Positions 1-11,325 are shown, counted from the stretch's first letter. The stretch: DNA of 64,000 nucleotides from Catenaria anguillulae PL171 (GCA_002102555.1 MCFL01000092.1:1-64000), one strand, 5' to 3'. Notes: a model not told the origin generated them from the letters alone. Translations and numbers: made by a program.

Positions 1-895
1 AGGCCAGGTACCGCCGCGTGCAGCGCTCGTCGTTCTGCGTCTCGCAACTCGGCACTCGGATTGCCCATCAAACACTCTACTATCTCCAATGCAAAGGCGG
101 CGTCAGTTTTTTTGCTGAGTGGGCGGATAACCGTACCTTGCATTTCGGCAGCCTGGCGCTTCTTGTGTGGCAGCTTGGTCCGCGCCCCGATGAGGATCGC
201 TCGGCTGAATATGCGCCATCGGGTTTGGATCGGGACAGATTGATCGTGCACTAGCGGTGTACCACCAGCGGCGCCACCATGGAGCTCGTCGGTGGCGACC
301 CACTTGGGGAAAATGTCTTGGTCGGTGATGGGGATGCCCAGTTCTGTGGCTACATGGGACACGAAGGCCGTCCAGTGGCTTCCCGTCAGTTCAGATGCGT
401 TGAGGACTCTGTGGGCCGCATTGCGTCGTGCCTGGTGCCGTTCACGCGCCAACTCGCGGTCGGTGTGGAGCGCAAGCGTGGTGTGCAGCACAAGTCGAGC
501 GTGGTCAAAGCCGCGTGCCATGATAACTGACATGGCCAGCATGTCGGCCGACACAGTTGGCAACAAGTAGACACGGTCAAGATGGCCACCGGCCGTGTGC
601 GTTCCGACTGCGGCGTCTAGGTGCACCGCCAAATCGATGAGGCCGCCTGCGACGGCGGCGGTCTCGAACGGTCGATGCAGGGCGTCGTCTCGCTCGTTCA
701 AGTCGCCGGCAATCAGGACCTGCTCGCCGCACTTCTCAGCCTGTTCGATCTCGGTGCGCACCGCGACAAGCACAACGTCACGTACAGACCGCTCCTGCGA
801 CGGCGCGTAAACGCCGACTATCCATAGTTTGTACCCACTGCGGCCACGCAGAGAGAATGCCACAACATAGCCGCCGAGTGGTGCGGTCATCAGCG
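1..895 (-). pseudogene. LINE ORF2 fragment: APE-type endonuclease domain, runs off the left edge
   Basis: Reading the minus strand leftwards from about 895, one frame stays open to position 1. It carries the hallmarks of the apurinic-type endonuclease of non-LTR retrotransposons: IVGVYAPSQER, then IAGDLNERDD (the GDxN motif, near 700-720), then GHLDRVYLLP (the late H/D motif, near 555-575). The remaining sequence looks like the linker toward the reverse transcriptase, which would lie beyond the window. The N-terminal third of the endonuclease is missing: ORF1 runs directly into the middle of this domain in another frame, so an internal deletion is likely. It belongs to the same LINE as the ORF1 halves at 778-1595 and 3122-4002. 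The family assignment is firm; whether this copy is active is doubtful. Confidence 0.75.
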
Positions 896-1595
896 TCGAT
901 CAGCTTTCGCATTTCCGTGAGCATCTCCCTGCACTTGGCCTCGCTGTGACTGCTCTTGTCCAACGCAGCCGTCCAGGCTGCCAACATCATGCCAAACAAC
1001 TTGCTGTTCCTCGCTTCCGCCTCCTCCATACGGCGGCTGCTGCCCTTCATGTCATTGACCGCACGCTCGAGCCTTGCAACCGTTGCCTTCAGTTTGGCAT
1101 TGCTCGCCCTCAACTCAGCGTTTTCAGCAGTCAACTCCGCAACGCGCTTCAATTCGCCCTCACCTTGTCCCGTCGTGGCGTCACGCGCTGCCCCTGCACC
1201 ACCACCCACCGCTGCTAAGTACGATCGGCCGGCCACCACGCGCCCATCACCTTGGCTTCCTGCTGCATGCTGCACAGCCCGCTCTTTGGCGGCGTCCTGA
1301 CAGGCACACCATTCTTTCCACGCACCACACTGGGCACGGACGTGGTCAAGCCCAGCACACGAGAAGCACAACGGTGTTGCCCGATCGTACACCTGAATCC
1401 GCGCACCATTCAAACGGTACCGTCCATCATTCTGCAGAAGCGTGTCACGGGCTTCACGATTTCCAGCGCGACACAGCACAAACAAGAAGTCCCGCGACTG
1501 GTTATTATCCACCGCAATCACCCGGCCGCCAATGCTGTCCACATCCAGCATGTTAAGCTGGTTGATAGCTTCCCGTCCGACCACCACGCGCACCG
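778..1595 (-). pseudogene. LINE ORF1, 3' half (zinc knuckle and coiled coil)
   Basis: This is the C-terminal half of a LINE nucleic-acid-binding ORF1 protein. It begins with VRVVV, the same peptide at which the N-terminal half (3122-4002) is interrupted, and continues with a CX2CX4HX4C zinc knuckle (CFSCAGLDHVRAQC). A second Cys cluster and a heptad-rich coiled coil (ELTAENAELRASNAKL) follow. The two halves are separated by the insertion at 1596-3121, and removing that insertion would restore the frame at VVV|GRE. The open frame extends upstream to 1983 only because the inserted 3' UTR and poly(A) happen to be open. The C-terminus overlaps the endonuclease frame near 860-895, probably because of a deletion. 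Confidence 0.7.
1580..1595. repeat. Target-site duplication, copy 1
   Basis: ACCACCACGCGCACCG is identical to 3122-3137. It lies immediately before the T-run that is the poly(A) tail of the ORF1-only LINE. Flanking bases differ (G at 1579, T at 3121), which fixes the outer limit. Confidence 0.85.
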
Positions 1596-3121
1596 TTTTT
1601 TTTTTCCAATCGCTACTCCATGCATTAAGACGTGAATCCAACACGGAAAGCTCAAGGTCAAGAAACAAGAGCAACTGGGATGGGGTCTTAAGCACCCAAA
1701 AAGGAGGCACAGGCAAGCAAGAGAAGGCAGGCGAGTGGCAGTAGGGGTCATTTAAGACCTGAGGGAGGGGGGGAAGGAAAGTGAGGGAGGGGGGGGGGGC
1801 GCAACAAACACAACAACTACGACTTGCTGAGGAAGGAGTCGGGGTACGCGATGGAACCCTGCTCCTTTGCATAATGGGCCCAACTCTTCTCCCGCGCAGC
1901 CGCCAAGCGTTCCTCAAAGTTGTCGTACAAGCGAAGCTCATCCAAAGCAACCTTGAGATCCACCTCGACAATGGCAAGATCACGGTTGACCCGCATGTAA
2001 CGTTCCGAGGTCTTGGCCCGGTGGGACCTGAGCTCGGCCACGTCCTCCATTGTCATCTCCAACTCAGGCTTGAGGGCCTCAAAGTCCGCCAAGAACCCCT
2101 TCACTGAGCCAACAAGAGACTCCAAACGTTCCTCAAACACCTCGATCTTCTTGTTGGTTGCCATCAACTTTTCCTCAAAGCTGTCAACCCTGGCAACCAC
2201 CTGCTTGGTCATGTCCGACTTGAACGCCACCAGCAGGGCTTCTTGGTTGGCCACAAACGTGGCCAATTGTGCTTGCATCACTGACACCTTGTCGGTCAAG
2301 TCGTCAACCTTGCCGCGCAAATCCTTTTCGAGGTCATTGACCTTGTTGACTGCTTGCTTGGCGGCATCAGCATAGCTAACACCACCAGCACTTGTTGGCG
2401 CGGGCGCAGGGAGCGAGAACGAGGGGAGGGAGGTCTTGGCACAAGGGCGTGTGGGGCAAGTGGTTCTCAAGTGATCCAAAGAACCACAAGAGAAACACAA
2501 CCTGGCTGAACCGGCAAAGAAGCGCAAATCATGGCCATTAAGAGCATACTCGCCAAGGCCAACTGCAGCATCGGCATCCTCTTTGGACTCGTACTGCTAC
2601 AGGACGCGGGAGAACGAGCAAGCGCGGCAGTTGTCGACCAGCAGGGCATGGCCCTTGGCCAGCAAACCGGGAAGCTGACAGACAGTGTCATATGTGCAAA
2701 GAATCTGCACATTCTTGGCGTGGTCGGCACGGCGGTCAAGCCACTCCTTGATGCTAGTCATGGCATGGACGTACTGGCCGCGGAAAAAAGTTGAGGGCTT
2801 GCTTATGGCCAAGGCCAAATCGTCATGGCTGTTGTAGGTGACTTCCAGGAACTTGATTCCAGCGACAGTACGCTGGTTGAGCAGCGTGACGACATTGTAG
2901 TGCGGCTTGAGGTGGGCGATTACTGCCCGTGGATCGACGGAAAATGGGACGGGCCCAACCCAACCTGTGATCGCCAATGCTTGGGCATCAACAATCATGG
3001 GGTCGGTCATGGTAGGCGGGCCGATGACACTAGTATTGGGGTCAAGGCGAGTAGCTCGATGTATTGCTTGGAGTTAAAGAATTACATTCATTGATTTGGC
3101 TTTGCTTGCTTTCTTGCGATT
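1596..3121 (-). mobile_element. ORF1-only LINE insertion (half-LINE) with poly(A) tail
   Basis: A 1.53-kb insertion interrupts ORF1 of an older LINE. Both sides carry the same 16-bp sequence (1580-1595 and 3122-3137, up to 17 bp with one ambiguous T), the signature of target-primed reverse transcription. The 3' end on the minus strand is a run of ten A (T1596-1605 on plus). Inside are a short 5' leader (3121-3011), one ORF1-type reading frame (3010-1817) and a roughly 210-bp 3' UTR containing G-rich runs on the plus strand. No endonuclease or RT is present, so the copy was mobilised in trans or arose by internal deletion. The layout resembles the mammalian HAL1 (half-L1) concept; that comparison is an analogy, not homology. 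Confidence 0.8.
1817..3010 (-). pseudogene. ORF1-type protein of the half-LINE, with one in-frame TAG
   Basis: This is a 398-codon frame, open except for a TAG at 2599-2597. Its N-terminal part (MTDPMIVDAQ... to the stop) resembles the RNA-recognition-like domain of the host LINE ORF1: GWVGPV versus GWAGPV, and FFRGQYVHAM versus FFGNQYMSLY. After the stop come ALNGHDLRFFAG and a CX2CX4HX4C knuckle (CFSCGSLDHLRTTC), then a long charged coiled coil ending in DSFLSKS. The N-to-C order matches LINE ORF1 proteins. The nonsense codon suggests decay, although read-through or a sequence error cannot be excluded. It is a relative of the host ORF1, not a copy of it. Confidence 0.7.
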
Positions 3122-3137
3122 ACCACCACGCGCACCG
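3122..3137. repeat. Target-site duplication, copy 2
   Basis: Second copy of the 16-bp duplication found at 1580-1595. It lies inside the codons for TVRVVV of the host LINE ORF1, which shows that the insertion target was coding sequence of another LINE. Confidence 0.85.
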
Positions 3138-3770
3138 TCACATCGGTATCTTTATGATTTTTCTTGAAATCTTCCAACGTCTCATAGAGGGACATGTACT
3201 GATTTCCAAAGAAGAGCGGCGCAGCAGCACTCGCTGCATCCCTGTCCGACACAGAACGAAACGACACCTGCACAAACTTCGAGCCAAGGACATCCACAGC
3301 TCTGTGCATGCTCAGGACGCCCCACTTATCCATCAACAGCTTTGCAATCTCCTGCGGCTTCTTTGCGCGGGACACTGGCCCCGCCCAACCAACAATGAGG
3401 CCATCTTTACCATCCACGTCCACCCAGGCATGCTTGGTCACTTTCACTTGGCCGATGCCTCGCACACTCATCATCAACGGCGGTTCGCCGACACACGAGA
3501 AGACGACCTTGAGCACATACTTGCCCGGCGCACTCTCGTCCCCAACCCACTTGCACTTCAAGTGGCGGTACCGGACCTGGTGGAAGTCCAGTGCCGCCGC
3601 TGCCGCCGCCTCGATGTCGATGTTGGTTCGCTTGTCTTTCGGGATCGAGAACGAGTATTCCTTGAGACGGCTGTCATCGACGCCAAAGTTTGGGCAAGGA
3701 CCTTGCCCATTTGCGCGCAGCGCGGCACAGCCAATCCGGGTACGGCCTCGTTTTGTGACCAGGGTGAACC

Positions 3771-3874
<104 letters not shown>

Positions 3875-3916
3875 TGCGATCCGGCCGTCGTCTTAGGATC
3901 GCCAGTCAGTGCGCCG

Positions 3917-5998
3917 TCATTGTTTATGTCCCTGGCTCCATTGCCAGGGATCGGCGGATCGGCCATGCCACCACCAGCAGGCGGCACAGCTCCAGTGGAC
4001 ATTTCGGGCTAAGAACGGCTGTTTGGTGCTTGTAGACAAAATTGCGCAGGGTGACGAGTTTGCATTAAGTGCATTGCATTGCCTGGCCTCAGAGACTTGC
4101 AATTGGGCAAGCGTTGGGAGCCGCCCAGTGAGCACCTTGACGCGCAAGGTGACCAGAGAGTCAAGGGAGAACGATGCGACACGCGCGGCTGGCTTGCGGC
4201 CACTACGAACGGCCTTTGCAAATACAAGTATGTCGGGTTCCGGGACAAGCTTGTACACATGGCTTGCGAGCTGTACCCTTGCTTCTGCCCGAGATGAGGC
4301 CTGGAGCGCCTTGCCAAGGCTAGTGTACACTGGCAAGTGCCCAAGCTGCAACAGTGCGCCAAAGTCAATCTCTGCGAGAAACTCCTTGCTAAACCTGCAC
4401 GCCCGAGGCGCAGATGCCCCCCGTGACGCAAGCTGATCAGCCTTGTCGTTGTTGCGGTCCCCTGAGTGGCCTTTGACCTCAACTATGGTGATGCTCAGGT
4501 TGCGGCGGCACACAATTGCCCTCAGAACAAGGAGGAGATCGAGCAGCGTGGGCGGCGAGCGCATTTCGGCGGTGATTGTGGTGGGTTCAGAGAGTGTGGT
4601 GGTGACAAGGAGGCACGCCACTGCCGAGTCAGAGTGGACGCGGGTGCGAGAACTTGGAGGCAGGTACGCAGCGAGCGCGCAGACAGCGTAAAGCTCAGCA
4701 CGAGTCGAGCTGGCTGGTGCCGCGGGGAGGCGGCCGAAAAGCTCAATGCCAAGTGCAGGGCAGTGTGCGCCAAAGCCCATGAGCGTTACCGAGGCGCTGG
4801 TGGCAGGCTGGAGTGAGCCATCGGTCCAACAATCAAGCACCTTCCTCGTCGCCCGCGTGAATGGGCCACGATTCGACGTTGGCGGGTACTCGAAAATAGC
4901 CGGCTCACCGGTATGTACTCCGTTGTCGTTGTCGCTGTCACTTGAGAGGTCCTCGGAGTCCGACACGCCACTGTTGGGCTCGCCAAACACCGGTTCTTGC
5001 AGCAGCTGGACATATGGGCACAGGTGTGGGTGGGCAGAATCTGGAGCATGGACCAAAAAGGCAACTGGGCCGTCCCGTCGATCTACTGATTGAAGAGCAG
5101 AGATTGGCCGGGCGAGCGAAAGCGGTACCGCGGTGGTGCAGTCTGGCCTGTTGAGGCGGTCATGTGCAAATTTGCATTGGAGCGGGTCGTCACAATCGAG
5201 GCAGAGGTGTAGCAGAGTGCAGCCAGGCTCGGGCGCTACTTGGTGGGCCAGTGGGCAACAGCATGGCCGGAGGTGTTGCAATAAAAGGATTGTGTTGTTG
5301 GGGTCACTTCGGCGGTCGACATCGGCGCAGAGGCCAAAGACAATGGCGCCGTCACTCTCCCAGACGAAAAGCTGGCCGACGTGATAGTACGGTTGCCTGA
5401 CATGGCGCGGCGCGGTGAGCGGGTGGAGCGTGCGACCGAGCGATGCGCACCGCGTGGCGACACAATCGACAAGGCGTTGGAGTGCTTGGAAAACACGCCC
5501 ATTTCTTCGGCACCGAGGTGCAAGGAGGCGACGAGTGGATGCTATGGCGTTTGCAAACCGGTTCGTGGTGCTGTCTTGGTCGTGAAAACAAATGGTAGAG
5601 ATCAGAGGGGAAAGGGAAAAAACACAAGAACGGAGCAGGTGGGGTCTGAGAATGTGCAAAATGTCGAAAGGAATAACTGACTCAAGGGGGATGTCGTCAG
5701 AGGGTGAGACAAGGAACGGATCAGCTCGACCGACAAGGTGGATGGACAAAAACGACCGCGAGAAAAGGGGCAAGAGGTTGATGACGGGTGATGGGGTTCT
5801 TTGGGCAATCTGGGAGCGGATGCTCGATGGTGGGTATGCTAGCGGGGAGGTCCACCAGCGCAGAGCATGCTGGGCTTGAGCAACCTGGGCGCAAGCCACG
5901 TGCAAGTGTTCGCTTGTCGTCGGCTGAGACAGGCAAAACCTGAGCCAGGAGGCCTTCGAGGAGAGCAAGGCACATGCGATTGATTTCAGGCCGTACAT
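3917..5998 (-). pseudogene. LINE ORF2 fragment: RNase H domain
   Basis: This continues in the same frame after the TAG at 6004-6002. The first half is an RT connection region with Cys-containing patches. The second half is an RNase H fold with recognisable acidic residues: CWTDGS (first Asp), STRAELYAV (Glu), VHSDSAVA (second Asp) and VKGHSGDRNNDKADQLA (His and last Asp). LINEs with RNase H after RT include the I-like clades. The end of the frame overlaps the start of the next LINE's ORF1 (ATG at 4002), so the last 30 or so residues may not be native. Apart from the TAG the frame is open. Confidence 0.75.
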
Positions 5999-6001
5999 AG
6001 A

Positions 6002-7771
6002 CTAGTCGTACAGGACCGAGGCTGGGGTGTTGGATGGGAGGCGAGCTACATGTCTGGGTGCATTGCGTGGTTTAGCGTCAAGACAGTCGAGGAACGAGGG
6101 TGAAGGAATGAAACCGCTGGCGCGGTAGGCTGCCGATGGAACAATGACCGCGTTGATCATGTAGGCGGTGATCTGCGTGGGAATGCGCTTCGATCGCAAC
6201 ACGTTGAGGGCGCCAGTGACCGAGCTGAGCATTGCTCTTTCGGTCGCTTTCTTCGGCCCTGTACCATCAATGAAGACACCCAGGTACCGACGCACGTCTC
6301 TTATACCCACCCAGGGCACCGCCACACCTTGCGACATGACTGTGCCTTCCCCACCGTCGCGAGCATTGAATGCCAGCACGAATCCTTTGCTCTCATTTGC
6401 CTTAATGCGAGCCAATTCGTTGAACTCGTCCACCAAATTGACCACCCTCTGCAGATCCTCTTTCGACTTGGCGAAGAAGATGGCGTTGTCAATGTACCCA
6501 ATCGCGATGTACTTGCGCGCTGCCACCACCTCCAAGTCGCCCAACCGCGACCCCACGTCGACTTTTGGCAATCGCACTTCAAGATTCACGCCCTCGCAAG
6601 CGTCCTCGACCGCGCACAACAAAATGTCGTAGAACGCGTTCCGACGGCACCTTGCGGTATGCCTCGGTAAAGGTTGAACTTGTCCGTCTTTCCAAAGGCC
6701 GTGATGACGGAGGCTGTACGATCTTGCAAGAAGTTGCGGCAGTAAAAGTCGATAAACCGGTTTGGCAATCGTAGGCGCTCAAGTGCCAGTCGCACAAGTC
6801 GGTGCGGGACCGTGTCGAAGGCTTTTGACTTGTCTTCTGAGTACGCCCACAACGCCTCGTCCGAGTCCGCCGCTTGCGCCTGCGCCACTAAACCATGCAA
6901 CACGTCCACTGGTAGCCTCGTGTCCGTACCTCGGAGCGCCGAGAACCTTGCACCTCGTAGTACCTTGTGCTTTGCAGCTGCCGATTGGATGCGGTTCCAC
7001 ACAATCGAGTTGAAGAGTTTGGACGCGCACTCGAGCAACGTGATTGGCCGCATGTTGTTGACGTCGCCTGTATACCCTTCGGGTTTCTTCGGCGTGAGGA
7101 ATATGACACCGTGGCGCCACTTGTTGGGGGTCCAACCTTCCTGGTACATGTCAGTGAACAGTCGTGCAAGTACCTTGTGTCCCACCGTACCTAGCGCTGC
7201 ATAGTGAGTGGCGGTACCCAAGTTGCGATTCTCCCGGCGCTTTGTCCAGATCCACTCGGTTGAGCGCTCCTGCGACGTCCACCACAGAGATCTCATGCTC
7301 GACGCCATCCCAAACTGTTGCCGCCACATGTTGCAGCGGTTGGCAAGCTTGCCGAATCGGATCTGACACATTGAGCGGGTCACCTGGTTGCTGAAAGTTG
7401 AAGTTGGCCGAAACCGCACTTGCTACACCCTGCTTGACAGCGTTTGGCTCAAGTACCAGCTCGTCCCCATCGAAGATACAATCGACGCAGCTCGCCGGTC
7501 GTTGCCGGTCCAGAACCGAGCTCACCACAGACCCCAGATTCGTTGCAAAGCGCTCTACCCGCCTTTTGACTGCTTTATCTATGACCTCGCGGCGCCGTCG
7601 GCCCGCCTCTTGCATTACTCGCTCCACCAGACAGGCCCGTGCGTCCATGAGCGCATCATTACCCAAAGGGAGCACCACTCCGGGTAGCACTGCCTCGATC
7701 CGTCGTTGCTTGTCGTCGTTCAACGTCGCCCCCGGATCGCGCAATAACCTATCGTCTGCCATGAGTGCCAC
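6002..7771 (-). pseudogene. LINE ORF2 fragment: reverse transcriptase, frameshifted and active-site mutated
   Basis: Three overlapping frames together spell a LINE reverse transcriptase. 7771-~7220 holds the pre-RT linker ending in DLDKAPGES. ~7220-~6655 holds motif A (EDKSKAFDTVPH) and motif B (RGIPQG). ~6655-6002 holds the palm and thumb region. Single-base shifts are needed near 7220 and just after RGIPQG near 6655. The catalytic box that normally reads (F/Y)xDD is YIDN (IAIGYIDNAIFFAKS), so the second Asp is lost. A TAG at 6004-6002 is followed in the same frame by the RNase H part. No endonuclease domain is visible upstream, so the copy is 5' truncated. It is a dead element with a secure family assignment. 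Confidence 0.8.
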
Positions 7772-7929
7772 ACAAGCGTCCGACCTGTGCGTGTGACCAC
7801 CTTTACAGACCTATCGGTACACTCTGGATTGTCACCAAGGTACCAGGCAACGGCAAGCCACTCAGTCTACATCTTGGATCGTGCTCTTGTGGCAGCGTTG
7901 AGGGTGTGGGTGGCGGTAGCAAAAAAACT

Positions 7930-8300
7930 TGGCCAAGCGCAAGCAGACCGCAGGCACCATGTCGTCAGATTCAAGGGCCTTGTGGCTTTTGGCCTTGGTA
8001 AACAGATTGGCCAGCCAGGTGAGCTCAGTGGTCAGGTCAGGTGTGGAAACAAGACGGAGTTGCCTGATGGCGGACAGGTTGGCAGGCAACGTGAGAACTG
8101 AGGGCTGCCCACCAACAATGTGAGAACTGAGGGTATGCCCACCGACAACGTGTCAACAAGAAAGTCGACAAGTCTAGACTTGCCCTTGGCCGACTTGACA
8201 TCCTGCAGCATGGGCAATGCATCCAACTTGAATCAAACCGCCTTCTTCTTCTTCTTTGTGTTGCTCAACGACCCTGACAGAGGGAATAGTCCAATCAACG
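7930..8300 (-). pseudogene. Decayed formin-like FH2 fragment next to a LINE
   Basis: On the minus strand the frame reads SGSLSNTKKKKKAV, then a TGA (8235-8233), then FKLDALPMLQDVKSAKGKSR and LVDFLVDTL. This matches the formin FH2 signature in which GFKL is followed by L..L.d.KSa.GK..LL.fLv. The TGA sits where the conserved Gly (GGA) would be. Downstream, an imperfect 29-30 bp tandem duplication (about 8085-8143, GTGGGCA...CCCTCAGTTCTCAC twice) shifts the frame; without one copy it continues LPANLSAIRQLRLVS and TWLANLFTKAKSHKALE. Similarity then stops just upstream of the truncated LINE ORF2. The open frame extends back to 8802 but I cannot assign that part. The formin call is by motif only. 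Confidence 0.4.
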
Positions 8301-8302
8301 AA

Positions 8303-9160
8303 CCAGATTGAAACCATGGACGTGTTACCAAACAAATGGTACCATGAACGAAGTCCGCGATGCTCTCAAGCAGCGAGCGCGGCTCATCCTCCCATTCATC
8401 ATCGCAATTGTGGTCGGGGCCATTCGTGTTGACGGCCAGTTGGGCGGGTGCCGAAGCGGCGGGAACAGGCGCCCTAGAGGACGTGCCATGTCGGCGATGG
8501 CGTAGGGGCGGGCGCGTGACGGATTGCGGTTCCATCGCGTGACGTCCGTTTGCGGCGGTATCGTTGTATGCTGGGCGCATGTATATTAGGAATTGCAAGA
8601 GAAGGTCTGGCCAATTGATGTTTTCAGCTGCCAGTGATCCATGATCCATCAGGCCATGCATCGCAACACGACGCGACGCCTGGCGATCCGGAGCCATCAT
8701 TGGCAAGATGCCCGCCCTGGCCGTCGATCCGCCTTTGTCACGAAGCGTGAGCAAATGGGAATCTGTCATGTCCTCGCGCACACACGCCGCGATTATGCAC
8801 ATTGATTGCTATAAGTACATAAGCAACCATTCCCGTCGTTCCGTCAATGTATAGCTACCACCCACTGTTTGAATGGGCGAGGCGTACTCGCCCAAGATGC
8901 AGGTCCGGCGGCCGAGGTTTGCAGTCGAGCTATGCGGTCCAAAATGGCGGCCAGGTACATGGTGAGTAGCGCGCGATACGTAGGGTGGCAGGGTGAGTGG
9001 AAGACATGGGATGGGTGATGGACAAGGGCAGGGTGACGCAAAACGTCCCCCTGTATCGGGCCGGTGTGCGCGACATGACATGAGCTGCATGTTCATTACA
9101 GGTAAACAAAAAATGTATATGCGTGCATGTGCAACAAAATAGAATGCTCTCACAGCGCCC
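8303..9160. other. Gap between the formin fragment and AMSH
   Basis: A minus-strand frame (8802-8236) continues upstream from the formin-like part, with a Pro/Ala-rich stretch and DDEWEDEPRSLLES, but I cannot connect it to a family. From 8803 to 9160 I see no convincing gene; this is probably the 3' flank of AMSH. Confidence 0.4.
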
Positions 9161-11325
9161 TCAAGTCTTGATGTGCACAGGCTGATCCACAAAAACAACG
9201 TGTCCCACATCATGCACCTTGCCGCCGGCCTGTGCACTCACATACAGCTCGAGATGGTCCGGGTGTGGGTGAAACGCGCCCGGTTCGCGGCACTGCGCAA
9301 TAAACGGCAACCCCGGCGGGTGTGTCAGGCGGTACACGCCCAGCTCGCCGTACCGCGGGGCTAGGACAATGGCGACGGCTTCGTCGAGCATCACTTGGTA
9401 CCCAAGGTGCGTGTGCAGGTCGACGGACGACATGAAGCAGGTTTGCGTTGGGTGCGTGTGGACCCAGCCCAAGGTCGTCAAGGATCGCGCGTGTTGGTAC
9501 ATGACGAGCTCCTCCTCGCACTCGGTGCTGCACGTGTCTGAGGTGGAGGTTTGCTTAGGAATAATCAAATGGGTCGTGTAAAGCTGAAGAATCAACTCGA
9601 TGTGTCAGCTCGATGATAAACAGTTCGGCGCAAAAAAAAAGTGAACGAAATCGGCATACCTCTCCTCGGTAAATCTGCCCCGCAAGAATTCCACACGTTT
9701 CCAAATTGCGCTCGGTATTCGGCCCTGCGATCCGCTCAAACGCCTGAACCCAACAACAAGAGCACGTCAGAACCATCAAACATGTGCACATGCACAGGCA
9801 AAGGTGAACATTTGTACCTTGATGAGCTTCTTGGGCACAAACAATGTTCGCAACTTTTTGCCATTCTCCAGCCTTCCAAACTGCCGGCGAATGTCCTGCT
9901 TGCTCGCATCCTGGTGGCCGTGCGCCAGCCCTGGATCCTTCATCGGCACCGGCCGTGGCGGCGGAACCGGTGGCGGCGCTGCGGCGGTTGCAGACATGAC
10001 GGCATAGCCGGAAATAGGGACAGAGGGGGTGGATGTGCGTTGCGGGACGGGCGGCAGTCCGCCAAGCGGCGAGTCGATCAGTGAGTCGTAAGGGTTGGAC
10101 GAAAACGGGGTCGGTGTGGTTGAGAGCGGCGTCAGTCCGGGAATCGATGCGTACGCGGGCGTTGGAGCGAGCGGGTATGAAAATGGATCCACTTGCTTGG
10201 TGGATGCGGACGCAGAGGTGGTGGCGGAGGAGGGAGGGAGGTGGTCAACAAGAGAGTTTAGGTCCGGGAAGCGTGCTTCAAAGCGCTGAATGGTATCTTC
10301 GCTCGCGTCTTGTCGGGAGGGTAATGATGGTCGCGCGGACTCAATCGAGGGAGTCTCGGGCATGAACGGAGGCGGAGCTTCCGGCAGTTCTGGAAAGTCG
10401 TACAGGGCACTGCGGCGCGTCGGCACGGATGTTGGTTTGTCGTCAGATGACGATGATGAAACATCCGATTGGAATACACTGGCATGGGCTCAGGTGGCTG
10501 CTGCACAGGTGAAGGAGCAGTCGATGTCGGCTGCGGTGTAACGGGCTTGGACGGAAATCGCGGTGGTGTTGTCGCCTTGACTGGTTGAAGAGGGCATGGG
10601 CCAAAGATTCCGGGATGCTAGTGGTCTGCGTGGCATTTCCGGCGATCGAGTGCAGCTGGTGGCGATGGACCATCTTGAACAGGATTGGGCTTTGCAGCTG
10701 GATCCTTGCCAACCTGTACGAGTGCCTTGCGCAGCGAGGGCGTGATGGCTGGTTTCGGCGGTAGTGGTGGCGGTGTATTGCTGGTGGACCTGTCGATCGG
10801 CGGGATGGATCGTTCGCTGCCACTGCTGAGGTCTGCCAGGGTTGCCAACGGAGCCGGCGCGGGTTCTGCAGCTCTCGGTTGATCTGGGGCAGCAGCAGCA
10901 GCAGCAGCAGCAGAAGAAGAAGAAGTCGGCCGTGAAGACCCAGACTGTCGCAGATAGGCGCGATACCGCTGCTCAATGACGGGGCGCATCATCTCCATCT
11001 TTGTATCTGCCACCTTGCAATCGCTGAGCAGCATGCCCTCGATTGCAGCGTGCGTCGTGCGCGAGTACTGCGGATGCGCGGGGAGCACATTGCGCACGAG
11101 GAGCGTGAAGCGGTAGTAGAGCTCATAGGCCTGGCCCAGAGTGCCCTCTGCGTGTGCGGCCTGTGCTTCGAGAAAGGTGTTTTGCGCGGCGCGGAGGTAG
11201 ACGCCGATGCTGTCCGAGTTTGGGTTGAGGCCAAGAGTGCGGGCGCGGGACGTGAGCTCGGCCACCGACAGCACGGGCATGGGCGGATCGTCGGTGGTGG
11301 CGTTGGCATCGGCAGTGGATGACAT
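9161..11325 (-). CDS. AMSH/STAMBP-type JAMM deubiquitinase
   Basis: Zinc-dependent K63-linkage deubiquitinase of the ESCRT/endosome pathway. The first exon (ATG at 11325) encodes a USP8/AMSH dimerisation-type helical domain (SVAELTSRARTLGL, YELYYRFTLLVRN), then Ala- and Pro-rich linkers that include a poly-Ala tract. The C-terminal JAMM domain is clear: NLETCGILAG supplies the catalytic Glu region, and LGWVHTHPTQTCFMSSVDLH gives the HxHP(x)nSxxD zinc ligands. It ends in VHIKT and TGA. Two introns are well placed: 9744-9817 (LIK|AFERIAG) and 9584-9659 (RGE|LYTTHLIIPKQ), each 74-76 bp. At least one further intron must lie between about 10,500 and 10,620, because the frame changes there; I could not fix its borders. 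Orthology to AMSH is strong, exon edges less so. Confidence 0.85.

Noticed and set aside
2597-2599. TAG reassigned to an amino acid genome-wide
   Set aside because: EF-Ts and the HDEL protein end naturally at TAG, so TAG functions as a stop.
10880-10925. Leu-rich antisense frame near the AMSH poly-Ala tract
   Set aside because: The CAGCAG..AAGAAG triplet run gives open frames in all phases; the AMSH exon explains it.
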